Below are positions 27,149-35,362 of a stretch of DNA of 64,000 nucleotides, one piece after another; position 1 is the first letter of the stretch; the number at the start of each line of letters is the position of its first letter. A program made the position numbers and the translations under genes. Source of the DNA: Symploca sp. SIO3C6 (lineage in GTDB: Bacteria; Cyanobacteriota; Cyanobacteriia; Cyanobacteriales; Coleofasciculaceae); the NCBI GenBank assembly GCA_010692425.1, contig JAAHHJ010000004.1:123680-187679 (forward strand), read 5' to 3'. The notes under the pieces were generated by a model. That model did no database searches and was not told where the DNA came from. It saw only the letters and a list, made by a program, of their open reading frames with translations.

Positions 27149-28690
27149 ATGCACGCTGGCGTTGATCGAGAGATTCCTAACTGGCAAGATATAGCCGGTA
27201 CCTGCCTACTTGTGACAACTTGGCTGTATGCCAATATTTCATCAATAGCATGGCTTGTTTCTTCATTTAGACATGCATCGAGCCTCAATTTGATGGTGGC
27301 AGGTATCTTAGTGGCGGTTGTGCTCTGGCAGCTAGTGGGTGTTGGCGCAGATGGCAGTAATAGCGGCAATTTACTATTGTCGGTAACTCCTAAATTGCGC
27401 ACCTATCCCCTCTTGCTAATGCTGGGTTCAACTGTACTTACCATTGCTCTGAGGTGGTTAGTGGATATCCCACAACTCAATGTGCTACTGTTTGCACTTG
27501 GTAGCTATGGATTATGTGGTTTATTTCTAGCACCAGAACTTTGGCGCAAAGGTATTCCTGTTGCCGGCTTGTTTGCTTTTATTCTTCCTTTTAGCGCTCA
27601 GTTTGGTAGTGGTTTAGGTTTTCCCTTAAGAGTATTGACAGCTCAAGCAGTGGAACATTTACTCGCAGCTTGGCAGGTATCAGCTATTTCTTCTCACGAT
27701 ATTATAGTTTTAGAAAACGGTATTGCTCATGTAGATTTGCCCTGTAGTGGTCTTAAAAGCCTGTGGACAGGTACACTGTTTTTACTAGCTGCTACCTGGC
27801 TTGAAGCTCGTTCCTTGGGAGTACGCTGGTTGATGGTGTGGGCAACAAGCCTCTTGCTATTTGTATGGGTAAATATGCTACGGGTACTGCTGTTGGTGAT
27901 AATTACCCATGTCTGGAAACAGCCGCAAATTGCCCAAATTCTACATGTTCCTTTGGGATTAATTGGTTTTATTGGTGCTTGTGCCTTGAGTTGGTTATTG
28001 CTTCAAAAGGTTCCCAAGGGAGTAAGGGAAGATGAGAGTAGGGGGAAAAGAAGTTTTATCATTGCTGATAAGAAATTGCCCTTGCTGCCTAATTCCAAAT
28101 CTCAAGCCCAAAATCTAAAATTGGCTTGGATACTGCCTGTAGTGATTACGCTGGCATTGGTTGCTCAACTTAAACCTTCACAGATTAATACTAGCGCGAT
28201 CGCTACCATCAATTTGCCACAGCAGATGGTTTCTGAGCCAATTCCCTTAACTAAAGCTGAACAGTCTTTATTTGATAATCCTACACATCCAATTGCTCAA
28301 AAGTGGCGCTTTGAATTGGGGGAACTCTCTGGCTCGATGTTAGTAGTAACTACTACGACTTGGCACGCACACCATCCACCAGAGTTATGTTTTGTGGGTA
28401 ATGGCTTAAAAGTAGATGGCATGGAGCGTAAGCAGCTTACACCAGAGGTAATGGCACGTTGGCTTTCTCTACAGGATGGTAAACTTTCTGCCACTTACTG
28501 GTTTCAATCAACTCAGCAAACCACTGATAGTTTCTTATCGCGTATCTGGGATTATGTTATCCATCGAGACAAAAATTGGGTGATGGTTTCTGCTCTGTTT
28601 GATAGTTATCATTACCCTGAAAATTCTGAAATTAAAGCTTTTGCCACTACTATCTATGAGGCTATTGATAACAGTCTTAAGAGAACATGA
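27149..28690 (+). CDS. Exosortase with EpsI-like C-terminal domain (XrtO-like)
   Basis: The protein has 513 residues from the ATG at 27149, which an AGGAGG at 27139-27144 precedes at ideal spacing; the track's TTG is rejected. Eight or more membrane helices span residues 35-295. The exosortase triad is visible: Cys in DLPCSGLKSLWTG (about 197), Arg in NMLRVLLLV (about 243) and His in LHVPLGLIGF (about 265). Residues 330-510 form an EpsI-like periplasmic domain with HHPPELCFVGNGLKVDG. Exosortases cleave and anchor PEP-CTERM proteins. A PEP-CTERM protein, 30003-32822, lies nearby, probably its dedicated target (inference). Confidence 0.9.
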   Translation: MHAGVDREIPNWQDIAGTCLLVTTWLYANISSIAWLVSSFRHASSLNLMVAGILVAVVLWQLVGVGADGSNSGNLLLSVTPKLRTYPLLLMLGSTVLTIALRWLVDIPQLNVLLFALGSYGLCGLFLAPELWRKGIPVAGLFAFILPFSAQFGSGLGFPLRVLTAQAVEHLLAAWQVSAISSHDIIVLENGIAHVDLPCSGLKSLWTGTLFLLAATWLEARSLGVRWLMVWATSLLLFVWVNMLRVLLLVIITHVWKQPQIAQILHVPLGLIGFIGACALSWLLLQKVPKGVREDESRGKRSFIIADKKLPLLPNSKSQAQNLKLAWILPVVITLALVAQLKPSQINTSAIATINLPQQMVSEPIPLTKAEQSLFDNPTHPIAQKWRFELGELSGSMLVVTTTTWHAHHPPELCFVGNGLKVDGMERKQLTPEVMARWLSLQDGKLSATYWFQSTQQTTDSFLSRIWDYVIHRDKNWVMVSALFDSYHYPENSEIKAFATTIYEAIDNSLKRT

Positions 28691-28815
28691 TTTAGATGGA
28701 TTTGGCGTTGAACATAGATAGGTATAAAATAGTGCAAAACAGTCTAAAACATTAGTATGTATTGGTTGAAAAACTTATTTTTTTAGCTTTTTTACTCTTT
28801 GTTACTTGCCTTATT

Positions 28816-29541
28816 TCACTGAGGATATTTATTCATGTTTAAGTGAAACCTGAAGGAATTTTTTCTGGCAAATAAACAATCTAGATAACGTGGAGAATAT
28901 TGATAATTATTTAAAATGTCTAGTAATTCAAAATCAAATTTTGCTAAAAATGATACTAATTCACTAAACTCATAGGAGTCTACAAATCTTTTTTTAATAG
29001 ATACTTCAGTCAGAATAAATTCCACATCTTTCATTGAATTACACATCCCTTTTAAGACTTCTAATTCGTAACCTTCTGTATCAATTTTGATTCCATAAGA
29101 AGAAATATATTTCCGCTCTTGAATTATATTATCTAAAGTTTCTACTTCTACGGACCTTGTGCTAATTTCCTCTTTAGGATTGTAAATCTCTGTCCGTTCA
29201 AGAATACTTGTTGAACCTAGCCTATTCTTAGGTATATGGATACAAGTTTGTCCTTTTTTAGAGCCAATAGCACATTGAATAAAATCCATATCGAATTGTT
29301 TAGTAAAATTTTTATAGTATTCCTTAGTTTCTTCAAGAGGGTCTAGAAGCACTATTTTTGAGTCTGGAAAACTCTTGTAAAGTTCAGGCGTTCCTTTACA
29401 TACTCCAATATCGAACACAGTTTTAGGAGTGAACTTATACTTTTTCAAATAAGAGTGATGAAACTTTATCGGCGATACATCAAAGCCTTCACTTTTAAGT
29501 GCAGCAATGATCTTTGATTCAAATGTTTTTTGGTTTGACAT
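28816..29541 (-). CDS. FkbM family methyltransferase
   Basis: The protein has 241 residues. It has the SAM-binding start TVFDIGVCKGTPELYKSFP, then IVLLDPLEE, and the family signature GIKIDTEGYELEVLKGMCNS followed by VEFILTEVSIKKRF. Members O-methylate sugars or secondary metabolites. It is AT-rich, convergent with the exosortase gene and placed between it and the PEP-CTERM gene, so it might modify a sugar on the exported protein, but it may simply be inserted here. Confidence 0.85.
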   Translation of the reverse strand: MSNQKTFESKIIAALKSEGFDVSPIKFHHSYLKKYKFTPKTVFDIGVCKGTPELYKSFPDSKIVLLDPLEETKEYYKNFTKQFDMDFIQCAIGSKKGQTCIHIPKNRLGSTSILERTEIYNPKEEISTRSVEVETLDNIIQERKYISSYGIKIDTEGYELEVLKGMCNSMKDVEFILTEVSIKKRFVDSYEFSELVSFLAKFDFELLDILNNYQYSPRYLDCLFARKNSFRFHLNMNKYPQ

Positions 29542-29746
29542 AATTTTTTTGTTAAAATCAAATTTTGCTAAAGTTTTCTACTCGCTTTCTTGTTTCTGTA
29601 CTAAACTGTTGGTAACTTGATCGCTGTTTGAAAAACTCTCTAGTGGTGCCAATTTTTTCCGACTTCTGTTGGCTCAATCCCGATTTAGTTTAACTCCTCT
29701 CTCTCAAATAGGATGAGGGAGAAAGAGTCACGGCTACTCCCCTTAA

Positions 29747-29868
29747 GTACCTGCGATATTGATAAAGGTTACTGGTTGAGGCAGGGTGTGGGGTGTAGGG
29801 TGTAAGGGAACTCCGGGCGATTTCATAATTGTTTACACAGTTGCTTTTATTTATGTCGGACTACTTAT
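29747..29868 (+). repeat. Dispersed intergenic repeat, copy 3 (uninterrupted)
   Basis: It runs from AAGTACCTGCGATATTGATA through a GTGTGGGGTGTAGGG run to ATGTCGGACTACTTAT. It serves as the empty reference site for MITE copies B and C. The rest of the 461-bp gap (29542-30002) holds only a hairpin at 29949-29981. Confidence 0.75.
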
Positions 29869-29948
29869 CCCAAAATAGGATAAGGAGTTGAGGGAGGAGG
29901 CCTCACAGGTGCATGCTCCCAAACCAACACACACTTAGGTTAGATTGG

Positions 29949-29981
29949 ATTGGGTTTCTTGCTTCAACCCAACCTACCTCC
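29949..29981. repeat. Dispersed palindromic repeat GATTGGGTTTC...AACCCAACC
   Basis: TTGGGTT pairs with AACCCAA across a short loop. The inverse complement of this block occurs twice at about 9497-9530 and 9588-9620. Confidence 0.7.
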
Positions 29982-30002
29982 TAAACAAAATAATTCAAAA
30001 CT

Positions 30003-32822
30003 ATGAAAAAATTAATCAATATTAGTTTTCACGCCATCTTTTGGTTGTGGAATCTAACTTTTCTAGCAATTGTCTACGCTGGAATCTTACCACTGATTGG
30101 TTTTGTTTTAATTTTGGCTACCTTGGATGGTGAAATTCCGGTGGAATTCTCCCTAACCTTTTTAGCTTTAATTGCAGTGCCAACTGTTTGCACCGTTATT
30201 GGTGCGAGGCGTCTGCGCAAACAACCTACAGAGTTGATGCGTCTATTTTATGGTGTGGAAGCTCCTCTGTTTCTACTTTGCCTGCTACGCTTGTTTCTGT
30301 TACGAGAACTCACTCCTGCTAGTAACCTAATTCTCGGTACTGTTTTATTATCTATCCTGGCATTTAGTGTCGAGCTATTGCGCGGCTATGATGAGCGTCA
30401 ACAGACAATTGCCTGGTTGCAAATGGTTGCTCACAGCTTGATGCTGGTGATTGGTATTTATGTAGGACTGTTACTTTTGTTTTATGCTTTACCAGCTGCT
30501 GCCACATGGATAGTCGCATTCTTAAGATTTGAGTGGCTAGGACACCTTTGGTATATGGCAACCGATGGTATGTCTTCAGGCTTATGGTTGACACATTTAT
30601 ATTTGTTTTGCTTGTTAATACTTTCATATTTTCTGTTCTTTGTCTTGAGCGCAACGCTATTCCTGGCTATGCCCTCAGTCTTGACGGCTCTCTATCTTCA
30701 TTCCGGATATCGCGTAATACGATTTTTTGCTTCTAGGTATGGGAAAAGCCGCGCTTTAATAGGTGCGATCGCCTCCATAACTGCTTGGATTATAATCTTT
30801 GTTTCTTTTAGTGTACAGCCCCAAGTCCAAGCCTTTGAATTACTGGAAAATTCACCTAAAACTGATAGTGAACGACAGGCACTGTTGGCAAAGTCGGAAC
30901 TAATTCGCACAGGCTTAGTTAATGCTAATTTGTCCCCTTATCGATATTTGAGTATCAAACAAGAGAATAACCACATCCGCTACATGTACCGCAGTGTTTT
31001 TAATCTGCCGGAGGTGCTTTGCCAGTTTTTACAGAATAGCTATAATCAGCTGATGTCACCGTTTTTATATGACGGCTCCCGCTCAGATATTGACAAAGCT
31101 GAAAAGCTCTATGCCGAATTCTTTGATACTCCTCTACAAAAGGCACAAAGGCAGGAAGTTCAACACGCTATTCAATCTACCTTTAACCGAGAAGAAGTTA
31201 AAGCCGGTTTACTTAATATCAATCAGAAGTTTGTCTGGTTGGCTAAACAACAAATTAATATCCAAGAACAAGGAAATTGGGCTGAGGTTGAACTTTATGA
31301 GGTTTATGAGAATCAAACTAATGAGCAGCAAGAGATATTTTATTACTTTTCCTTGCCAGAAAGTGCTGTCGTTACTGGTGTGTGGTTAGGTGAGAGTGAG
31401 AATAGAAATGAGCGTTATCCCTTTGCCGTTTCGCCGCGCGGTGCGGCTCAACAGGTTTATAACCAAGAAGTGAGAAGAAGGGTTGATCCAGCTTTACTAG
31501 AGCAGGTGGGGCCACGCCATTATCGCCTTAGAGCTTTTCCCATTCCTCCTCGTCGCTCTCGCTTATCACAATCGCAGGAGCAACAGGAGCAAGCCAAGTT
31601 ACATCTGTGGTTGACTTATAAGGTTATGCGAGATGAAAAAGGTTGGCAACTGCCTCAGTTAGGGGAAAAACGTAATGTGTTTTGGAATCAGCAAACTCAG
31701 CGTATTCGCAATGGGAAAGTACAAACTAGTTCCTTTGATACCTGGTTAGAACCATTCTTACCAGCAACTGGACAGCATCAACCGAATTTACACGAAGTTA
31801 ATTTAACTGATGGTTATCGAATTACTGCTAAACCCCTAAGCCAATGTAGAGATAAAAGTTGCCGAGTCTCTACACCTACAGGTAAAAGGTTAGCAATTGT
31901 TCTCGATACTTCTCGTAGTATGAGAGCCCATAGTCAGGAAGTAGCTGACACTTTCAAATGGTTGCAAGAACAAGGCTTTGCTGACAATAGTTTTACTAAC
32001 AATGATGCTGATTTGTATATTACTGATTCGGCAGATACTCAACCCAAGCGCCTTGACGATATCCGCCGCTTTCAACCCCAAAAGATGACTTTTTATGGTT
32101 CAATTCAACTTAAGGAGATGTTGCAGCAATTTGTGCAGTTGCGCGATGATACTGTCTATGACGGTATTTTACTGGTAACTGATGAAGGCTCTTATGAGCT
32201 GTCTGACGATAGTAAAGATTTACCTAAAATGTCTGCTCCTTTGTGGGTTGTACATTTAGGAGGACAACTGCCACCAGCTTACGATGATGCGACTTTAGAA
32301 GCAATTCAAGATAGTGGTGGGGGAGTAGCAAGTAAATTGCCAGAAGTTATACAGCGACTGGCAACTAAAGAAGCGCTTGGTTCATCTGTAGTGAATGTAG
32401 TTGATGGCTACACCTGGTTTATGGAACAAACCAATACAGAGACTAGCTCTAAAAATGGCTTCGAGCAACTGGCAGCGCGACAACTGGTATTAGGACTTAG
32501 TCAAAAGCTTAAGGGAGCCTCAGAATTATCTCTAAAGGAACTAGATGCTATTCATAAAGTAGCTAAGACTTTCGATATTGTCACTCCCTATTCTTCGATG
32601 ATTGTACTAGTTAATGAGCGGCAAAAGGAAGCGCTTAAACGAGCTGAAGCTGCTAGCGATCGCTTTGACAGAGAGGTAGAATCTGGCAAGGAGCAGCTGA
32701 GTAAACCCTTTGATCCTTTAACTGTTTCTGGTGTACCTGAACCGGAAGAGTGGATGTTAATGGGGATAACTGCTGTTGCCCTCTTATTCATTGTTAGGCG
32801 TCAGCGCCGTCTTACCAATTAA
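30003..32822 (+). CDS. PEP-CTERM integral membrane protein with VIT and VWA-like domains
   Basis: The protein has 939 residues. About seven membrane helices lie in residues 5-285. A VIT-type region follows at about 400-530 (IQEQGNWAEVELYEVYENQT, IFYYFSLPESAVVTGVWL, ARGAAQQVY-like YPFAVSPRGAAQQVYNQEV). A von Willebrand A-like domain begins near 625 with RLAIVLDTSRSMRAH, matching the MIDAS DxSxS. The C-terminus is a PEP-CTERM signal: VPEPEEW, a single hydrophobic helix (MLMGITAVALLFIV) and RRQRR. It is therefore expected to be processed by the exosortase encoded just upstream. It resembles the large cyanobacterial PEP-CTERM membrane family known as TIGR02921. Biological role is unknown. Confidence 0.9.
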   Translation: MKKLINISFHAIFWLWNLTFLAIVYAGILPLIGFVLILATLDGEIPVEFSLTFLALIAVPTVCTVIGARRLRKQPTELMRLFYGVEAPLFLLCLLRLFLLRELTPASNLILGTVLLSILAFSVELLRGYDERQQTIAWLQMVAHSLMLVIGIYVGLLLLFYALPAAATWIVAFLRFEWLGHLWYMATDGMSSGLWLTHLYLFCLLILSYFLFFVLSATLFLAMPSVLTALYLHSGYRVIRFFASRYGKSRALIGAIASITAWIIIFVSFSVQPQVQAFELLENSPKTDSERQALLAKSELIRTGLVNANLSPYRYLSIKQENNHIRYMYRSVFNLPEVLCQFLQNSYNQLMSPFLYDGSRSDIDKAEKLYAEFFDTPLQKAQRQEVQHAIQSTFNREEVKAGLLNINQKFVWLAKQQINIQEQGNWAEVELYEVYENQTNEQQEIFYYFSLPESAVVTGVWLGESENRNERYPFAVSPRGAAQQVYNQEVRRRVDPALLEQVGPRHYRLRAFPIPPRRSRLSQSQEQQEQAKLHLWLTYKVMRDEKGWQLPQLGEKRNVFWNQQTQRIRNGKVQTSSFDTWLEPFLPATGQHQPNLHEVNLTDGYRITAKPLSQCRDKSCRVSTPTGKRLAIVLDTSRSMRAHSQEVADTFKWLQEQGFADNSFTNNDADLYITDSADTQPKRLDDIRRFQPQKMTFYGSIQLKEMLQQFVQLRDDTVYDGILLVTDEGSYELSDDSKDLPKMSAPLWVVHLGGQLPPAYDDATLEAIQDSGGGVASKLPEVIQRLATKEALGSSVVNVVDGYTWFMEQTNTETSSKNGFEQLAARQLVLGLSQKLKGASELSLKELDAIHKVAKTFDIVTPYSSMIVLVNERQKEALKRAEAASDRFDREVESGKEQLSKPFDPLTVSGVPEPEEWMLMGITAVALLFIVRRQRRLTN

Positions 32823-32918
32823 TCAAGGGGCTTCAGGGCTAAGGCGAAGACCCGCAGTTTTTGATTTTCGTTAATATTTGTTAATATTACTTAACGGTAG
32901 TAGTAACATTTTTGCTAT

Positions 32919-34799
32919 ATGGACGATAGCCAATCAGGTGCTGTTGACTCCTTGACTGAGCAGGAAGATAATTTCTTTGTGGTTGGGATTGGTGCCTCAG
33001 CTGGAGGACTACGTGCTCTAGAGGAGTTTTTTGAGAACATGTCCACTGATAGCGGTGCGGCTTTCGTAGTTATTCAGCACCTCTCACCTGACTTCAAAAG
33101 CTTGATGAAGGAACTGCTGGAAAGACGCACTCGCATGGCTATCTATCGAGTGACTGATGGTATGGTACTAGAGTCCGATTCCATCTACCTGATTCCACCG
33201 GGCAAAAATCTCATTCTGGACAATAATCATTTACATCTATTAGAGCAAGAGGAAAGAAACCGCCACGGACTTAACTTTCCCATTGATATTTTTTTAGAGT
33301 CCCTTGCCAGAAGCTATGCTGAACGGGCAATTGGTATTATTCTCTCCGGTACTGGTAGCGATGGCACCAATGGCTTGCGGGCAATTAACGAAGCCGGAGG
33401 TTTGGCAATGGTACAAGATCCGATTACGGCTGAATTTGATGGTATGCCCCGCACTGCTATTGCTACGGGAGTAGTGGATCAGGTACTCTCACCCCAAGCC
33501 CTTGCCCAAGTTATTAATCAGTTAGTGCGATCGCCTCTAGAGGCAGGCAGGTATAACAGAAACCAACTAGCCTCATTTGATGCTTTTAAGTTACAGCGCA
33601 TTGCTAGCATACTAGCTAAGCATGAACAGGTTGATTTTTCTCACTACAAAACTAGCACTCTTTCTCGGCGCATCCATCGCCGTTGTCTAATTAGTGGCTG
33701 TAACAATCTAGAAGATTATATTCATTTTCTTGAAATCTCCCAAGAAGAGCGAGGAATTCTACGCCATGACTTACTAATTAGTGTTACTCAATTTTTTCGA
33801 GACTCTGTGGCTTGGAAATTTCTAGAAAATCATGTAATTCCTAAACTAATTGAACAAGCACAGCCTGGTGAAGAACTAAGATTATGGGTGACAGCTTGCG
33901 CCACGGGAGAAGAAGCCTACTCGCTGGCTATGGTGCTAGATGAAGCAGTTGAAAAGCTGGAAAAACAAGTTAGATTTAAAATCTTTGCCACAGATATTGA
34001 CAAAGTCGCCTTGGAAAAAGCAACCCAAGGAATTTACCCAGAAACTATTGCTCATAATATTAACCCTGAACGACTACAGAGATATTTTATCCGCAAAGAA
34101 AAGTCTTTCCAGGTAATTCGTAAGTTAAGAGAGAAATTACTTTTTGCTCCTCAAGATTTAACTAAAGATGCAGGTTTCACTCGGATGAATATGATTACCT
34201 GCCGAAACGTACTCATTTACATGCAGCCTGAATTACAACAGCAAGTTTTGCGTAACCTCCATTTTTCCCTTGTCTCTAAAGGCATCTTATTTTTGGGAGA
34301 AGCAGAAACTTTAGGTAGTATTGAAGAAGAGTTTAAAGTACTGCATCAAAAAGGTAAAATTTTTCAGAAACGAAGGGATGTTCGACTGCGCCTACCTGTT
34401 AGGGGAGTAGAAAAGATTAGCAAAACATTATTACCACCACCTACAGTTAGAAATATTCCTGAATCTAGTTTTGAACCAATAATTGATGAAGCTTTCAGTA
34501 CTTTCCTCGCAGAACAAAAGGCAACTTGCTTCCTAGTGGATCGAAATAATAAACTGTTGCACATTTTTAATGATGCAGTTGAAGTCCTGAAATTCTCTGT
34601 TGGTAGAGCAACTACTGATATTACTAAATTGGTAGTACCCAGCCTCCGGTTGCCCCTTAACACTGCTCTGCATCGAGCCAAGAGAGAACGCACTCCAGTT
34701 TTTTATACAGGAATTCAACTATTCGATAACAATAATAATCCTAGTATTAACCTCAAAGTTACCTACCACGAAACTAACAAACTAAGTAGGTGGGTCTAA
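32919..34799 (+). CDS. CheB-CheR fusion protein, apparently truncated in its PAS region
   Basis: The protein has 626 residues. Residues 20-205 are a CheB methylesterase with catalytic Ser in GIGASAGG, His in VIQHLSPD and Asp in GTGSDGTNG. Residues 215-490 are a CheR methyltransferase (YKTSTLSRRIHRR, SVTQFFRDSVAW, VTACATGEEAYSLAM, FATDIDKVAL, DAGFTRMNMITCRNVLIYM). Residues 515-615 begin the usual downstream PAS-like region. Family members normally continue through PAS and histidine kinase domains to well over 1000 residues; here the frame ends abruptly after VTYHETNKLSRWV, and an IS630/NRPS scar follows within 50 bp. The CheB and CheR parts look intact. Confidence 0.88.
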   Translation: MDDSQSGAVDSLTEQEDNFFVVGIGASAGGLRALEEFFENMSTDSGAAFVVIQHLSPDFKSLMKELLERRTRMAIYRVTDGMVLESDSIYLIPPGKNLILDNNHLHLLEQEERNRHGLNFPIDIFLESLARSYAERAIGIILSGTGSDGTNGLRAINEAGGLAMVQDPITAEFDGMPRTAIATGVVDQVLSPQALAQVINQLVRSPLEAGRYNRNQLASFDAFKLQRIASILAKHEQVDFSHYKTSTLSRRIHRRCLISGCNNLEDYIHFLEISQEERGILRHDLLISVTQFFRDSVAWKFLENHVIPKLIEQAQPGEELRLWVTACATGEEAYSLAMVLDEAVEKLEKQVRFKIFATDIDKVALEKATQGIYPETIAHNINPERLQRYFIRKEKSFQVIRKLREKLLFAPQDLTKDAGFTRMNMITCRNVLIYMQPELQQQVLRNLHFSLVSKGILFLGEAETLGSIEEEFKVLHQKGKIFQKRRDVRLRLPVRGVEKISKTLLPPPTVRNIPESSFEPIIDEAFSTFLAEQKATCFLVDRNNKLLHIFNDAVEVLKFSVGRATTDITKLVVPSLRLPLNTALHRAKRERTPVFYTGIQLFDNNNNPSINLKVTYHETNKLSRWV

Positions 34800-34843
34800 T
34801 TAAGCGTAAAATAGAAAAATAGTTAAAAAGGTGCGATCGCCTA

Positions 34844-34911
34844 ATGCCAGCCCGTTTACAAATCCATCTAACCTCCTCAGAATCCCAAGAGCTTGTAAAG
34901 TTGAGTCATAG
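34844..34911 (+). pseudogene. IS630-type transposase N-terminal fragment
   Basis: A 23-codon stretch, MPARLQIHLTSSESQELVKL, resembles the start of cyanobacterial IS630-family transposases from memory. It ends where homology to an NRPS carrier domain begins, so an IS-associated rearrangement joined the two. Confidence 0.45.
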
Positions 34912-35127
34912 GATAATTTCTTTGAGCTAGGAGGGCATTCTTTGTTGGCGACTCAAGTGATTTCTCGTGTCGGGGAGCTCTTTGCTGTGCCTTTGTCTTT
35001 ACAAACTTTTCTGGAGTATCCCACTGTGGCTCGTTTGGCGAAAACTATTGAGGTTCTTTCTCTGGTGGTTAATTCTTCAGATTCTATGGCTTCAACACCT
35101 ACAGATTATGAAAAAGGCGAATTGTAG
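34912..35127 (+). pseudogene. Orphan NRPS carrier (T/PCP) domain fragment
   Basis: It reads DNFFELGGHSLLATQVISRV, with the phosphopantetheine serine in GGHS, then SLQTFLEYPTVARLAKTIE and a short tail to a stop. An in-frame TAG directly precedes it, so it cannot be translated as part of a longer NRPS. The track ORF starts at an internal TTG. It is the tail of a lost synthetase immediately upstream of the surviving cluster. The gap from 35128 to the next gene holds an AAGGT/ACCTT hairpin near 35157-35170 and nothing else recognised. Confidence 0.8.
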
Positions 35128-35362
35128 AAAACTATTAAAATTCATCTAGAATGACCTAAGGTTTTTACCTTGGAAAACAGAGAGATCCAGGCTCTAAGAC
35201 AGAAGGGCTTCCTTTTTACTTGGGTCTTGAGGATACAAGCACTGTCAGACAAAGCTCCAAGGGGTTTGGGAAGAGTCCAAGCTTGTTCCAAACCATGATT
35301 TTCTGCCCTGAAGCCTTTTATTTTCTGTCTTGTTTTGACTACACTCTAGGGATTTTGAAACC

